NCBI RefSeq assembly: GCF_000758725.1
Contig: NZ_CP009428.1
Span: forward strand, 558,001 to 622,000
Direction: 5' to 3'
DNA from: Paenibacillus odorifer
Lineage (GTDB): Bacteria > Bacillota > Bacilli > Paenibacillales > Paenibacillaceae
DNA length: 64,000 nt
Positions within the stretch are counted from its first letter, which is position 1. Every line of letters starts with the position of its first letter. Below, piece by piece: positions 34,711 to 42,577 of the stretch. Position numbers and translations under genes: made by a program. The notes beneath the pieces are model-generated. The model saw only the letters and a list, made by a program, of their open reading frames with translations. It searched no databases and was not told the origin of the DNA.

Positions 34711-35613
34711 ATGGAAGCCTTAAAGCTGGAAAGTGTAGTTAAGCAATATGGAGAAAAAACCGCAGTAAACGGAATTAACCTAACTGTAGGTAAAGGGGAA
34801 ATTTACGGATTACTGGGGGCGAACGGCGCGGGAAAAACAACCACGATGCGTATGGTACTCGGCCTAATCTACCCTGATGAGGGCAAAATTTTGTATAACG
34901 GGAAGCCTTTCAACAGTGAACTGCAGCAACTTATGGGTTATCTGCCCGAAGAACGCGGACTATATCCTAAGGTGAAGATCAGCGATCAAATCGTTTACTT
35001 AGCCCGCCTGCGTGGGATGTCAGCTAGTGATGCAGATAAGAGCTTGCGCTATTGGCTGGATCGATTTGAGGTTCCGGATTATTACAATAAAAAGATAGAA
35101 GAGCTTTCCAAAGGAAATCAGCAAAAAATGGGCTTTATCGCCGCTGTCGTTCATAAACCGCAGATTCTGATTCTAGATGAAGCTTTCAGCGGGCTGGACC
35201 CAGTAAACGTGGAGCTGCTGAAAGATACGGTCAAAGAATTGCGTGATTCGGGAACAAGTATCCTTTTCTCTACGCACCGGATGGAGCATGTAGAAGAGCT
35301 GTGCCGTAACATTACGATTCTCGATCGTTCCAATACGGTCGTTCAAGGGGATATCCGCACGATTAAGAATGGCTACCCGCGGGAAGAAGTATTGCTGCGT
35401 ACAGCTAATGAGGTAAAAGGTCTGGAGTCCATCGCAGGCGTTACAGCAGTGAAACGGCTGGAGCGTGGGTATCTGTTATCGATCAGTGAGATCGGTGCAG
35501 CACAGCGTATTTTACAGCAGGCGATAGCACAGGGTGAAGTGGAGCATTTTGAAATCAAGGAACCTACGTTAAACCAAATCTTTATCAGAGCGGTGGGTGA
35601 ATCTAATGAATAA
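34711..35613 (+). CDS. ABC transporter ATP-binding protein (NatA/YhaQ-like)
   Basis: A 300-residue ATPase with Walker A GANGAGKTT, signature LSKGNQQK, Walker B ILDEAFSGLDP and a C-terminal domain found in sodium/antibiotic exporters of the NatA group. ATG 34711 follows GAGAGGGGA; a TTG at 34684 overlaps the previous gene. It overlaps the following permease gene by 8 bases, which supports a two-subunit exporter. Confidence 0.88.
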   Translation: MEALKLESVVKQYGEKTAVNGINLTVGKGEIYGLLGANGAGKTTTMRMVLGLIYPDEGKILYNGKPFNSELQQLMGYLPEERGLYPKVKISDQIVYLARLRGMSASDADKSLRYWLDRFEVPDYYNKKIEELSKGNQQKMGFIAAVVHKPQILILDEAFSGLDPVNVELLKDTVKELRDSGTSILFSTHRMEHVEELCRNITILDRSNTVVQGDIRTIKNGYPREEVLLRTANEVKGLESIAGVTAVKRLERGYLLSISEIGAAQRILQQAIAQGEVEHFEIKEPTLNQIFIRAVGESNE

Positions 35614-36886
35614 GATGGGGACAATTATCGGCTTTACCTTTAAAAATAAAGTTAGAACGAAATCATTTATGATTACTACTTTGATTCTAGTATTATTGCT
35701 CAGCATAGGGATGAATCTTCCCTATATCATCGATCAGTTTAAGGGTGATTCGGCCAAAAGTGAAGTTACTCAAATTGCTGTGATTGCTGAAGAGGGAAAT
35801 CAGGTTGCAGAATTGTTGAAGGCTTATACTGCGCCAGAGGGCATGCCACAGGCTAAGATAGTACAATATGCTTCTGCGGATGATGCCGAGTTAAAGAAAG
35901 CATTAGATGAAGAGACAGTAGAAGGTTATGTTACTTTTGCAGAACCTACTGGTGAAGGGCTTCCACCCGTTACTTATCACAGTAATGATGGAGAACTAAA
36001 CGGAGATGTTCAAGTTTATCTTCAAAATGCACTTCAGCAAGCAAACACACAATTCATCGTTGGCGACAAGCTGACCTCTGAACAGATTGCTGCAATGTCA
36101 ACACCAGTGCAGATTACTACACAACAGCTTAACGCAGGCGGTGGCAGTGAAAGCTCTCAGGAGGACACTCCGGCCATTAACTACATTATCGTATATGCCA
36201 TGCTTATGTTGTTCTTTATGTCCATTATGATGACAGGCAACATGATTGCCGCTGAGATAACCTCTGAGAAAAGCTCGCGGATTATGGAGATTCTCATTAC
36301 AAGTGCCTCACCTTTAGCGCAAATGTTCGGTAAAGTTATCGGTGTTTTCCTAGTAGGAATATTGCAAATTTGGATCTTTGTCGCAGCGATCGTCGTCAAT
36401 TTGACGCTCCCGCATAACGCAACCGTATTGGCTGATTTTGATCTCGATTTAGGCCAGCTCAATATTAACTTGCTGCTCTATGGATTTGTCTTGTACGTAT
36501 TAGGTTACTTCCTCTATGCCTTGATGTATGCGGCTGTAGGTTCGATTGTCAGCCGTACGGAGGATCTCGGTCAGGCGGTAATGCCAATCATGATGTTAGG
36601 CTTCGTAGCGTTCTATGTTCCACTGTTCAGTATCTCCAATGCCGATACTCTAGTGGTTAAGATAGCGAGTTATGTACCTTTCACTTCACCATTGACGATG
36701 CTGCTCCGAATTGGTGTCGGTGAGGTGGCGATCTGGCAAGTCATTGTATCGCTGCTGATCCTGCTTGTGACTACCTTCATCTTCGGATGGCTGGCAGCCA
36801 AGATCTATCGTACCGGCGTACTGATGTACGGCAAACGCCCAAGTATTAAAGAAATCAGAAAAGCAATGAAAGCATACAAGATCTAA
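35606..36886 (+). CDS. ABC-2 type permease (NatB/YhaP-like)
   Basis: A 426-residue permease with one N-terminal helix, a large extracytoplasmic loop (about residues 40-190) and then five or six helices with ITSEKSSRIMEILITSASPLAQMFGKV, the ABC-2 signature. Partner of the ATPase encoded just upstream. Substrate unknown; NatAB exports Na+ and related YhaQP exports membrane-active compounds. Confidence 0.85.
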   Translation: MNKMGTIIGFTFKNKVRTKSFMITTLILVLLLSIGMNLPYIIDQFKGDSAKSEVTQIAVIAEEGNQVAELLKAYTAPEGMPQAKIVQYASADDAELKKALDEETVEGYVTFAEPTGEGLPPVTYHSNDGELNGDVQVYLQNALQQANTQFIVGDKLTSEQIAAMSTPVQITTQQLNAGGGSESSQEDTPAINYIIVYAMLMLFFMSIMMTGNMIAAEITSEKSSRIMEILITSASPLAQMFGKVIGVFLVGILQIWIFVAAIVVNLTLPHNATVLADFDLDLGQLNINLLLYGFVLYVLGYFLYALMYAAVGSIVSRTEDLGQAVMPIMMLGFVAFYVPLFSISNADTLVVKIASYVPFTSPLTMLLRIGVGEVAIWQVIVSLLILLVTTFIFGWLAAKIYRTGVLMYGKRPSIKEIRKAMKAYKI

Positions 36887-36920
36887 GAAGGCCTCATATA
36901 ACTTTTAAGGAGTGCTAATG

Positions 36921-37112
36921 ATGTCTACAAGCGAACAATATACCATTATGCTTTTAATGAGTTCGGTATCACTGGCTTCGGTTAGTAGAATGCTTCCGGA
37001 TGGCTCCACTTTTATGGATTTCGTTCAAGGCGTATTGACCGGTGTTGCTATAGTGGGGATGTTGGCAGGATTGTGGATGTACAGTAAGGCGCGTAAGAGT
37101 AAGGCACAATAG
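36921..37112 (+). CDS. small membrane protein at the end of the ABC operon
   Basis: About 63 residues with one convincing transmembrane helix (VLTGVAIVGMLAGLWMY) and a basic tail. AAGGAG lies 8 bases before ATG 36921; ATG 36918 is also possible. It could be an accessory peptide of the exporter; not recognised. Confidence 0.6.
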   Translation: MSTSEQYTIMLLMSSVSLASVSRMLPDGSTFMDFVQGVLTGVAIVGMLAGLWMYSKARKSKAQ

Positions 37113-37127
37113 TAGGTACTGAATTTT

Positions 37128-37177
37128 CGGGGGGATCCTAACAGCCATTTATGGTTGCTGGGATATCCCCGTTTTTG
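37128..37177 (+). terminator. terminator of the ABC operon
   Basis: GGGGAT and CAGCCAT arms pair with ATGG and ATCCCCG across a short loop, followed by a T run. Confidence 0.75.
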
Positions 37178-37216
37178 AGTTGGCAATCTCTTTGTATACG
37201 AGCTGATATAGCTAAC

Positions 37217-37391
37217 GGACCCAGCAACACTTAAATGCAACAATCATCGAGATTTGGCAAGATATCGGACACAATAGTCGCTATTGGCATGAAAAACAGT
37301 GAATTAGTAGCTCTTTTAACCAAATAGTTGCACTGGAGTCCGATACTATGCTCAAAAGGCGATAAACGTGCAAATAACGATATCTGGGTCC
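37217..37391 (-). repeat. four-box GGAC/GTCC repeat, copy 2 (175 bp)
   Basis: GGAC boxes at 37217 and 37267 and GTCC boxes at 37338 and 37388 show the same 50/71/50 spacing and the same 175-bp span as copy 1, in reverse orientation. Sequence similarity to copy 1 runs the whole length (for example CGGACTCCAGTGCA on the minus strand). Confidence 0.85.
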
Positions 37392-37472
37392 GTAAGCCTT
37401 GCCTTGGTGGAAGATGATTAGGGCCTGCTTGAAGACGATCCGAGACGCTCATCGCTCGGGATTTCTACTGGA

Positions 37473-37526
37473 GTCCGAACGCCGGCCAAATTTGAGGAAA
37501 AGCTTCAATTAAAGGCTCCTGAGTCC
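37473..37526. repeat. half copy of the GGAC/GTCC repeat
   Basis: Two GTCCG boxes, at 37473 and 37523, are exactly 50 bp apart, as in one arm of the full element lying just upstream. Confidence 0.6.
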
Positions 37527-37573
37527 GTTAGATGCTTCATGCGCTTAAAGATCGTCTGAATTCTAGTCAGTGA

Positions 37574-38026
37574 CTAAATTATAGAAAGATTTGCGCTCGT
37601 TCGTATATCCGCTTGGTCGGTCATCTGCTCCCGTACAGCTCTAAGCTGTGCTTTCAGTGCAGGAACACTTTTTTGCAGAATAATGCTTATTTGAGAAAGA
37701 GGCAGCTTTAAGCCGTACCACAATACCTTCACAAGCTGTTCCTCCCAAGGTAATCCCTTAGCCGATAGAAGAGAGCGCCGGGCAAAAGAATCAGCACACT
37801 GGCGAATACAAGTGCGGTAAGCGTGGATAGAGAATAACTGAGGGTCGAAGTTATCCTGACGATATATTTTATGAAGCTCTGTGAAGGTGCGGATAGTAAC
37901 CTTGTCTGCCTCATTAGATTGTTCTAATAACATGGAACTGAGTACGTAGACTTCATTAGTATACTTTTGAACACACTCTGCAAATTTAGCACTGTAGGTG
38001 GACACGGGAGGTAAGGGGTCAGGCAT
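37574..38026 (-). CDS. sigma-factor-like protein, last gene of a c-di-AMP-controlled operon
   Basis: A 150-residue soluble protein. Residues 10-55 (FAECVQKYTNEVYVLSSMLL then SNEADKVTIRTFTEL) resemble sigma region 2 of ECF factors. Residues 100-135 (EEQLVKVLWYGLKLPLSQIS and IILQKSVPALKAQLRAVREQ) resemble the region 4 helix-turn-helix. Both are divergent, so it may be a degenerate sigma factor, a co-sigma or an unrelated helical protein. ATG 38026 with AAAGGAT upstream is chosen; the longer frame to 38221 overlaps the previous gene. Confidence 0.5.
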   Translation of the reverse strand: MPDPLPPVSTYSAKFAECVQKYTNEVYVLSSMLLEQSNEADKVTIRTFTELHKIYRQDNFDPQLFSIHAYRTCIRQCADSFARRSLLSAKGLPWEEQLVKVLWYGLKLPLSQISIILQKSVPALKAQLRAVREQMTDQADIRTSANLSII

Positions 38027-38066
38027 GGTGAACACGATCCTTTCAGAATGAGAGATTTGCTTGAAT

Positions 38067-38588
38067 CTATAATATAGAAAAGTAAGAGATGGATTTATTG
38101 ATAAGATCGGCGGTGTCTGGTTCCGGGCAACTGTGTTTCTGCTGGGAGGCAGTGGAAAAAGCTTTGGAAGGTTTGTAGTAGAGCCGTTCACTTCTGGAAT
38201 TGCTCCCCCCAGCTGCAACACTGTACAGACGCCCTTGCTGAATATGCCCTGCCAAGGATTTACCCTGGAGCTTGGCCTTTAAATCCTGCAAAGCACCCTG
38301 AACTAGCTCAAGCTTAACCTGCTCCCAATCTGAACCTTCGCGGCGGACCTTATCCAGCGCTTCCTCAAGACGGCAATGACAGATAGCCCGTAAAAAAGAA
38401 CTCCATTTAATGAGATCGAAATTTTTGGTGTTGGCAGAGATTAGACAAGCCCCCCAACTGCAACCTCCCTTACAGGTGAGCTTCAGAATACCATAACGGC
38501 AGCCTTCAGCCCCTTCCATTCCATAGTGAATAGGCTCGGGTTCATCCAATACAAATACTTCAATGCGGGATAGTCTGCGCTGGTCCAT
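38067..38588 (-). CDS. unknown protein, second gene of the c-di-AMP operon
   Basis: A 173-residue protein I do not recognise. Four Cys cluster in the first third (GCRYGILKLTCKGGCSWGAC), and CHC follows near residue 71, so metal or disulfide chemistry is possible. The C-terminal 50 residues are Ser-rich and look disordered. It begins 14 bases after the preceding gene behind AAGGAGGAA and is certainly in the same transcript. Confidence 0.6.
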   Translation of the reverse strand: MDQRRLSRIEVFVLDEPEPIHYGMEGAEGCRYGILKLTCKGGCSWGACLISANTKNFDLIKWSSFLRAICHCRLEEALDKVRREGSDWEQVKLELVQGALQDLKAKLQGKSLAGHIQQGRLYSVAAGGSNSRSERLYYKPSKAFSTASQQKHSCPEPDTADLINKSISYFSIL

Positions 38589-38602
38589 AGTAGGGTTCCT
38601 CC

Positions 38603-39094
38603 TTAGATTTCCAAAAGCTTTAAGTCTACATGATGAGTGACACTAGCCTTTTCTACACAAGCGAGCATTTCCATTTTATTCTCACAGACTGCGGTATGCT
38701 CTAGCCATAGTCGGAACTTCTCTTTCCGTATAACAGATAGATGTAAGGGAAAGGTGCTGCGGGATCTCAAGACATACCAACCGGCGCTTACATCTTTCCA
38801 AGGCTCCTTGAAGGCTGTAAACCACGGGAGTTTTTGATGCGATGACCAATCCTGCTGCTGTTGTTGTTCTCGAATTTTTTTATATATTTCATATACAATC
38901 TTAGAGTCTAAACAGTCTTTACAAGAAGAAGGTGTACTGAATTGGCGAAGGGCTTGGATCTGGTTCTGGCCAAATGCATAACCTACAATGTATCTGTGAT
39001 TATTTTCTTCGAACCACAAGGCCCCGAAACAAACGTAATTTAGACTTATCGGCTCAAGCAGCCCTTGATGTATCCCTAAATAATAGTGCTTCAA
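38603..39094 (-). CDS. unknown protein, first gene behind the minus-strand c-di-AMP riboswitch
   Basis: About 163 residues, not recognised, with aromatic-rich segments (HYYLGIHQG, GWYVLRSRSTFPLHL), a CKDC pair and a QQQQQ run. The open frame extends to 39157, but that puts the start inside the riboswitch terminator. The TTG at 39094, preceded by GGGGTGA, is more plausible and lies downstream of the terminator. Expression should therefore depend on terminator read-through set by c-di-AMP. Confidence 0.55.
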   Translation of the reverse strand: MKHYYLGIHQGLLEPISLNYVCFGALWFEENNHRYIVGYAFGQNQIQALRQFSTPSSCKDCLDSKIVYEIYKKIREQQQQQDWSSHQKLPWFTAFKEPWKDVSAGWYVLRSRSTFPLHLSVIRKEKFRLWLEHTAVCENKMEMLACVEKASVTHHVDLKLLEI

Positions 39095-39143
39095 AACATT
39101 CACCCCATCCAGCGTGCTATCACCTAACAGGCTCAGGTAACGC

Positions 39144-39182
39144 AAAAACCGCAGCAAGAGGAGGACCTCTGCTGCGGTTTTG
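39144..39182 (-). terminator. riboswitch terminator upstream of the unknown operon
   Basis: On the minus strand AAACCGCAGCAGAGG pairs with CCTCTTGCTGCGGTTT across a small loop and ends in a T run. It lies just after the aptamer and before the first gene, as expected for transcriptional control. Confidence 0.85.
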
Positions 39183-39237
39183 GATTACAGGCAGATATAC
39201 CTGGGCCAAAGCGTGGCGGATCAAGGGTCTCTCTCTT

Positions 39238-39384
39238 TACGCTTACGAGGTTAGCTGTCGGATTCGGACGGTGAGAGTCGCCCTACCTATTGAGACTTAC
39301 GCAGTCTCCTTTGGATTCACCCCAAGTAGGCCAGGTGGCCTGATGGTTCCCCCGTTCCCTGCGAATGCAGGAACTCAGCGTTGA
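39238..39384 (-). ncRNA. c-di-AMP riboswitch (ydaO/yuaA class), minus strand
   Basis: Read on the minus strand it shows the class's conserved blocks in order: CGGGGGAACCA, TGGGGTGAATCC, TAGGGCGACTCTCACCG, CGAATCCGACAGCTAACC and TCGTAAGCG, closed by a P1-type pairing of ACGC with GCGT. The same blocks occur on the plus strand at 39818-39984. Known members turn genes off when c-di-AMP is high. It controls the unknown three-gene operon 39094-37574. Confidence 0.93.
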
Positions 39385-39817
39385 TTGTTTTTCATGAATT
39401 AGATTCAACCCGAATCATACTCTTTTCAAGATTTTCTGTAAAAAACGGAAAATGTTCTTTTAGAGCGATTTTAACCATATCCTGCCGACTACGACTGAAA
39501 AACGAGGTAAATAGGTATTTATGGCGTGTTATCGCGCCTCTTTCTCGCTCAACCTCAGCTTCTTGCGTTTCAACCTATAAAGGGAATTTGCAGTATTTTC
39601 ACCCTAAAAAGGTGAATAAAATCACATGGGTTATAGATAGCGATTAAACGCTTGAAACTCGAGTAAACAAGAGATATAGAGAGATTAGATATCAAGTAAG
39701 CGCTATCTAATGGGAAAATAGTTTTTAATTTGCATTATTTTGGCATCATTCAGGTTTTACAAGTCTTCGTGCATAAGAGTATGATTACTCCTGTTTCAAC
39801 GACAATCGAATATTTGA
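39385..39817. other. divergent promoter region between the two riboswitches
   Basis: About 430 AT-rich bases with no gene. It should contain both riboswitch promoters, but I could not fix them with confidence. Confidence 0.5.
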
Positions 39818-39984
39818 TCCGCTTAATTTCCGATAAGGAAAGCGGGGGAACCAACAATCGGCAGCCGATGTGAGAGTCGGAAGCTGATTATGGGGTGAAT
39901 CCTGTAGAGGGTGCGAGTGAGCTCGCATCTATACAGGTAGGGCGACTCTCACCGCCCGAATCCGACAGCTAACCTCGTAAGCGT
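39818..39984 (+). ncRNA. c-di-AMP riboswitch (ydaO/yuaA class), upstream of the kdp operon
   Basis: Conserved blocks GCGGGGGAACCA, TGGGGTGAATCC, TAGGGCGACTCTCACCGCCC, GAATCCGACAGCTAACC and TCGTAAGCG are all present, with variable hairpins between them. CGCTTA at the 5' end pairs with TAAGCG at the 3' end as P1. It is followed by a terminator at 40020-40049. High c-di-AMP would stop transcription of the K+ uptake genes, in line with the known role of this riboswitch class. Confidence 0.94.
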
Positions 39985-40019
39985 ATGGAGAGAGGATGAG
40001 TGCAATGTGACCGCTAGCG

Positions 40020-40049
40020 AGCCACAGAGGAGATCCTTTGTGGCTTTTT
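40020..40049 (+). terminator. riboswitch terminator upstream of the kdp operon
   Basis: AGCCACAGAGGA pairs with TCCTTTGTGGCT across GA, followed by a T run. Confidence 0.9.
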
Positions 40050-40251
40050 GCTGTGCTCTTAGAAGCAAAGCATTTATGGAGGCCTCCCCCAAGAGGTCGC
40101 TAAATTCATCATTAGCGGTATTTGTAAGGCAGCGTCTAATGACGTGACACAACCGAGCTTTAGGTTGTGCCCGAAAATGACGATAGGTCAACATCCTTTC
40201 GGAGATTTTCGTTGCCTCCTTGTTGTAAATGAGCAGGAGGAGAAAAAAGAG

Positions 40252-40668
40252 ATGACGGATCAGAATGAATATGTGCTTGTATGTGCGCCTACAAAGGCGG
40301 GAGAACATTTCATTAAACTTCTGAAGTTCAGGGGTATTAAGATGGCGGGATTAACCAACAATCTGGCTGAGAAAGCTTTACTAGAGGAGCTCGGAATCGA
40401 GCAGGTTATTCTAGTGGATACCCGCCATCAGAGCACTTGGTTTCGCCCATCGTTCCCGGTAGGCAGGGTATATCTGTTTGAGAGCAGCTTTCCGCTTTGC
40501 TGCCGCTATATTCAGATGTGCCGTACCTGGACGACACAGCCAATTTTTGTGATTACAAGTTCTATAAATCCTAGATTGGTCTATAAAAGACTTGGTGCGA
40601 GCTATGTAATCTATTCCCATAGTGGTGATGCTGATTTTCTAATCGATAGATCACCTCATCAAGGATAA
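40252..40668 (+). CDS. unknown 138-residue protein at the head of the kdp operon
   Basis: A soluble protein with an alternating strand/helix start (YVLVCAPTKAGEHFIKLLKF, KMAGLTNNLAEKALLEELGI) that suggests a small Rossmann-like or NAD-domain fold, but no glycine-rich motif is clear. It is the first gene after the c-di-AMP riboswitch and 19 bases before a membrane micropeptide and kdpF. It is likely a regulatory or accessory protein of K+ uptake; this is inferred from position only. ATG 40252 follows GGAGGAG. Confidence 0.6.
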   Translation: MTDQNEYVLVCAPTKAGEHFIKLLKFRGIKMAGLTNNLAEKALLEELGIEQVILVDTRHQSTWFRPSFPVGRVYLFESSFPLCCRYIQMCRTWTTQPIFVITSSINPRLVYKRLGASYVIYSHSGDADFLIDRSPHQG

Positions 40669-40687
40669 TGGAAGGAGTGCGGAAGAT

Positions 40688-40798
40688 ATGATGGATCTGT
40701 ATATGGTGGCTTCGTTAGCTGTAATTTACGGGTTATTTTATGGCTTTATGCGCTGGTGCGCAGGTGTAGTTGAGGATACGGGGAGGGATAAGCTGTGA
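40688..40798 (+). CDS. 36-residue membrane micropeptide in the kdp operon
   Basis: A short frame behind AAGGAGTGCGGA encodes MMDLYMVASLAVIYGLFYGF followed by a charged tail, one transmembrane helix. Its stop overlaps the kdpF start, showing translational coupling. It may be an accessory peptide of the Kdp pump, parallel to KdpF. Confidence 0.65.
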   Translation: MMDLYMVASLAVIYGLFYGFMRWCAGVVEDTGRDKL

Positions 40799-40872
40799 TT
40801 CTAGTAATCGCTGTTACCCTACTGTTGTTTATATATCTGGTTTACGCGTTGATTCATCCTGAGAAATTTTAA
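40795..40872 (+). CDS. kdpF: KdpF, small subunit of the K+-transporting ATPase
   Basis: A 25-residue single-helix peptide (MILVIAVTLLLFIYLVYALI then HPEKF) starting at GTG 40795 and ending 12 bases before kdpA. Sequence and position match KdpF, which stabilises the Kdp complex in the membrane. Confidence 0.88.
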   Translation: MILVIAVTLLLFIYLVYALIHPEKF

Positions 40873-40884
40873 GGAGGGGCATTC

Positions 40885-42561
40885 ATGGGCATTTTGCAAA
40901 TAGTCGTCGTAATTGTAATTCTCATCTTGTTGGTCAAGCCGATGGGGACGTATTTATATCATGTATTTTCTAACGAACCAAATCGTACGGATCGCTGGTT
41001 TGCAGGCACAGAGAAAGGTATTTATAAGCTGATCGGCCTGAAAAAACGGGACGGAATGTCCTGGAAGAAGTATGCACTCAGCTTTGTTTTAACTAATATC
41101 GTACTGGTTGCTTTCAGTTATATTTTTCTAAGATTACAGCGGGGATTGCCGCTGAACCCGAATGGAATTGCCGATATGGAACAGACGCTTTCATTTAATA
41201 CGGTGATCAGCTTTATGACCAATACGAACCTGCAGCATTATAGCGGGGAGACGGGACTATCGTATTTTTCACAAATGGCAGTCATCACGATGATGATGTT
41301 CACGTCTGCAGCGAGCGGATTTTCTGTTGCGGTTGCTTTTGTCAGAGGGATTACAGGACAGAAATCAGTCGGGAATTTTTTTGAGGACTTCGTAAAAGCA
41401 CATATTCGTGTATTCATCCCATTAGCTCTGCTAGTTTCATTGGTGCTGGTAGGGTTGCATGTGCCACAAACGCTCAAGCCATCGCTTGAGGTCACTACAC
41501 TCGAAGGGCAGACGCAACAAATCGCTATCGGTCCAGTCGCTTCTTTGGAGTCAATTAAACACTTAGGTACGAATGGTGGCGGCTTCTTCGGAGCCAATTC
41601 AGCGCATCCTTTTGAGAACCCTAATCCACTTACGAACGTTCTGGAGATTCTCTCTATGTGGATGTTGCCAGCCTCTTTGCCATATATGTACGGATTGTTC
41701 GCTAAGAACAAACGTCAGGGCTGGGTGATTTTCACAGCAATGATGACCTTGTTCGTTCTGCTGCTGGGGCTGAATTATTATGCGGAAACTAAAGGGAATC
41801 CCGCTATTAATGCGCTGGGGATCGAGTCTTCGCAAGGCAGCATGGAAGGTAAAGAGGTGCGTTTTGGTATCCCGCAATCTTCGCTGTTCACTTCGGTAAC
41901 AACGGCAGCTACGACAGGTAGTGTTAACAATATGCATGATACGCTGACACCGCTGGGTGGCATTACCCCTCTGGCCCTAATGATGCTCAATAACGTCTTC
42001 GGGGGAAAAGGTGTAGGACTAATCAATATGCTGATGTATGCCATCATGGGCGTCTTCTTATGTGGACTAATGGTTGGCAGAACACCAGAGTTTCTCGGGC
42101 GAAAGATAGAAGCCAAGGAGATGAAGCTGATTGCGATTGCTATCCTTGTGCATCCGTTCATTATCCTTGTACCAACAGCAGGTGCGTTCTTAACGGACTT
42201 GGGCAACGGTTCCATCACGAATCCCGGATTCCATGGACTTAGCCAAGTGTTATATGAATATGTCTCTTCTGCCGCGAACAATGGTTCAGGATTTGAAGGG
42301 CTTGCGGACAATACCACCTTTTGGAATGTTACAACCGGGATCGTAATGCTGCTTGGCCGTTATGTCTCTATAATCGTAATGCTGGCAGTTGCAGGTTCAC
42401 TGATCCAGAAGAAGCCGGTTCCTGAGACGATTGGCACATTCCGCACAGACAATGGTCTGTTCACCGGAATTCTGATTGGTACGGTAGTGATTATCGGTGC
42501 GCTGACGTTTCTGCCGGTCATTGTGCTCGGCCCGATTGCAGAATATTTGACCTTACGGTAG
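40885..42561 (+). CDS. kdpA: KdpA, K+-translocating subunit
   Basis: A 558-residue membrane protein of the K+ transporter superfamily with about ten helices. The selectivity regions include [29 protein letters not shown] and a third near NNGSGFEGL. It provides the K+ path of the high-affinity P-type pump. Start follows AAGGAGG by a normal spacing, 12 bases after kdpF. Confidence 0.96.
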   Translation: MGILQIVVVIVILILLVKPMGTYLYHVFSNEPNRTDRWFAGTEKGIYKLIGLKKRDGMSWKKYALSFVLTNIVLVAFSYIFLRLQRGLPLNPNGIADMEQTLSFNTVISFMTNTNLQHYSGETGLSYFSQMAVITMMMFTSAASGFSVAVAFVRGITGQKSVGNFFEDFVKAHIRVFIPLALLVSLVLVGLHVPQTLKPSLEVTTLEGQTQQIAIGPVASLESIKHLGTNGGGFFGANSAHPFENPNPLTNVLEILSMWMLPASLPYMYGLFAKNKRQGWVIFTAMMTLFVLLLGLNYYAETKGNPAINALGIESSQGSMEGKEVRFGIPQSSLFTSVTTAATTGSVNNMHDTLTPLGGITPLALMMLNNVFGGKGVGLINMLMYAIMGVFLCGLMVGRTPEFLGRKIEAKEMKLIAIAILVHPFIILVPTAGAFLTDLGNGSITNPGFHGLSQVLYEYVSSAANNGSGFEGLADNTTFWNVTTGIVMLLGRYVSIIVMLAVAGSLIQKKPVPETIGTFRTDNGLFTGILIGTVVIIGALTFLPVIVLGPIAEYLTLR

Positions 42562-42577
42562 GAAGAGGGAGAACAAG

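Noticed and set aside
38974..39384. 136-codon plus-strand frame.
   Set aside because: It runs antisense through the unknown operon and the minus-strand riboswitch, so it is a shadow frame.
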